A DNA stretch of 6,114 nucleotides. Source: Bacillota bacterium. Lineage in GTDB: Bacteria > Bacillota > Clostridia > Saccharofermentanales > UBA5734. Of this stretch, positions 5,960 through 6,114 are shown one piece after another. Each line of letters opens with the position of its first letter. Position 1 is the first letter of the stretch. Location: the NCBI GenBank assembly GCA_023438965.1, contig JAEXPB010000396.1, positions 1 through 6,114 on the forward strand, given 5' to 3'. The notes under the pieces were generated by a model. It was not told where the DNA came from. It ran no database searches and saw only the letters and a program-made list of their open reading frames with translations. A program made the position numbers and the translations under genes.

Positions 5960-6112
5960 TCAACCTTTGACAGCGCCGGCTGTCATGCCTTTGATGATAT
6001 ATTTCTGCAGGAACAGGGAAATCAGGATGATCGGCGCCGTGATCGATACGGCGGCGGCCCTCAGGCCGCCCCACTTGATTTCGGTGTAGGAAACCAAATT
6101 TAACACGGCGGT
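5960..6112 (-). CDS. MalG-type carbohydrate ABC transporter permease, C-terminal 50 residues
   Basis: This frame is open from the right edge to TGA at 5960-5962. It is too short for an ordinary ORF listing but is clearly recognisable. The 50 visible residues hold a WGGLRAAAVSITAPIILISL stretch, which is the last transmembrane helix, followed by FLQKYIIKGMTAGAVKG. That tail is the hallmark C terminus of MalG-family inner-membrane permeases of the CUT1 sugar ABC transporters. The protein would pair with a MalF-type permease, an ATPase and a lipid-anchored solute-binding protein, presumably encoded upstream beyond the window. The zinc dehydrogenase starts 0 or 3 nt after this stop, so the transporter and enzymes almost certainly share one transcript. 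The transported sugar or polyol cannot be read from this fragment. Confidence 0.93.
   Translation of the reverse strand, partial: TAVLNLVSYTEIKWGGLRAAAVSITAPIILISLFLQKYIIKGMTAGAVKG
5964..5968 (-). promoter_or_regulatory. Ribosome binding site of the zinc dehydrogenase
   Basis: AAAGG on the - strand lies in the last codons of the permease gene. Its distance favours the second of two tandem ATG codons (5956, 7 nt) over the first (5959, 4 nt). Confidence 0.55.
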
Positions 6113-6114
6113 CG

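Noticed and set aside
1..6114. CRISPR arrays, tRNA or rRNA genes, insertion sequences, riboswitches
   Set aside because: No spaced repeat series, tRNA-like fold, transposase or known leader structure was seen; nearly all of the window is coding.

Overview
The window reads as part of a GC-rich bacterial chromosome. It is densely packed with genes, with strong purine-rich ribosome binding sites (GGAGG type) in front of most of them. The gene families (MalG-type ABC sugar permease, LacI regulator, YdhG-like DUF1801 protein, DUF2087-GNAT protein) are common in Bacillota, including high-GC clostridia and paenibacilli, and in related sugar-fermenting lineages. That placement is an inference; there is no rRNA, tRNA or phylogenetic marker here.

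Layout. The left edge (1-653, + strand) holds the 3' part of a gene that joins a DUF2087 domain to a GNAT acetyltransferase; it enters from outside the window. Everything else lies on the - strand. Reading right to left in the direction of transcription: the last 50 codons of a MalG-type sugar ABC permease (6112-5960), a zinc-dependent medium-chain dehydrogenase (5956-4901), an IlvD/Edd-family dehydratase (4901-3210), a D-2-hydroxyacid dehydrogenase of the SerA type (3181-2222), a LacI-family regulator (2131-1115) and a small DUF1801 protein (1082-678). The first three touch or nearly touch, the fourth follows after 28 nt, and lacI follows after a 90-nt AT-rich gap that may hold its own promoter. 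The only convergent junction (654-677) carries a nested inverted repeat.

How the genes may work together. A sugar ABC transporter, a polyol/sugar dehydrogenase, a sugar-acid type dehydratase, a 2-hydroxyacid dehydrogenase and a LacI regulator form a plausible catabolic operon. Import of a sugar, polyol or sugar acid would be followed by oxidation, then dehydration to a 2-keto-3-deoxy acid, with an NAD-linked step on a 2-oxo or 2-hydroxy acid. No kinase or aldolase is visible, so the pathway either continues upstream of the window or ends in a reductive step. The substrate cannot be read from the sequence. The rest of the operon, probably including the other permease and the solute-binding protein, lies beyond position 6114.
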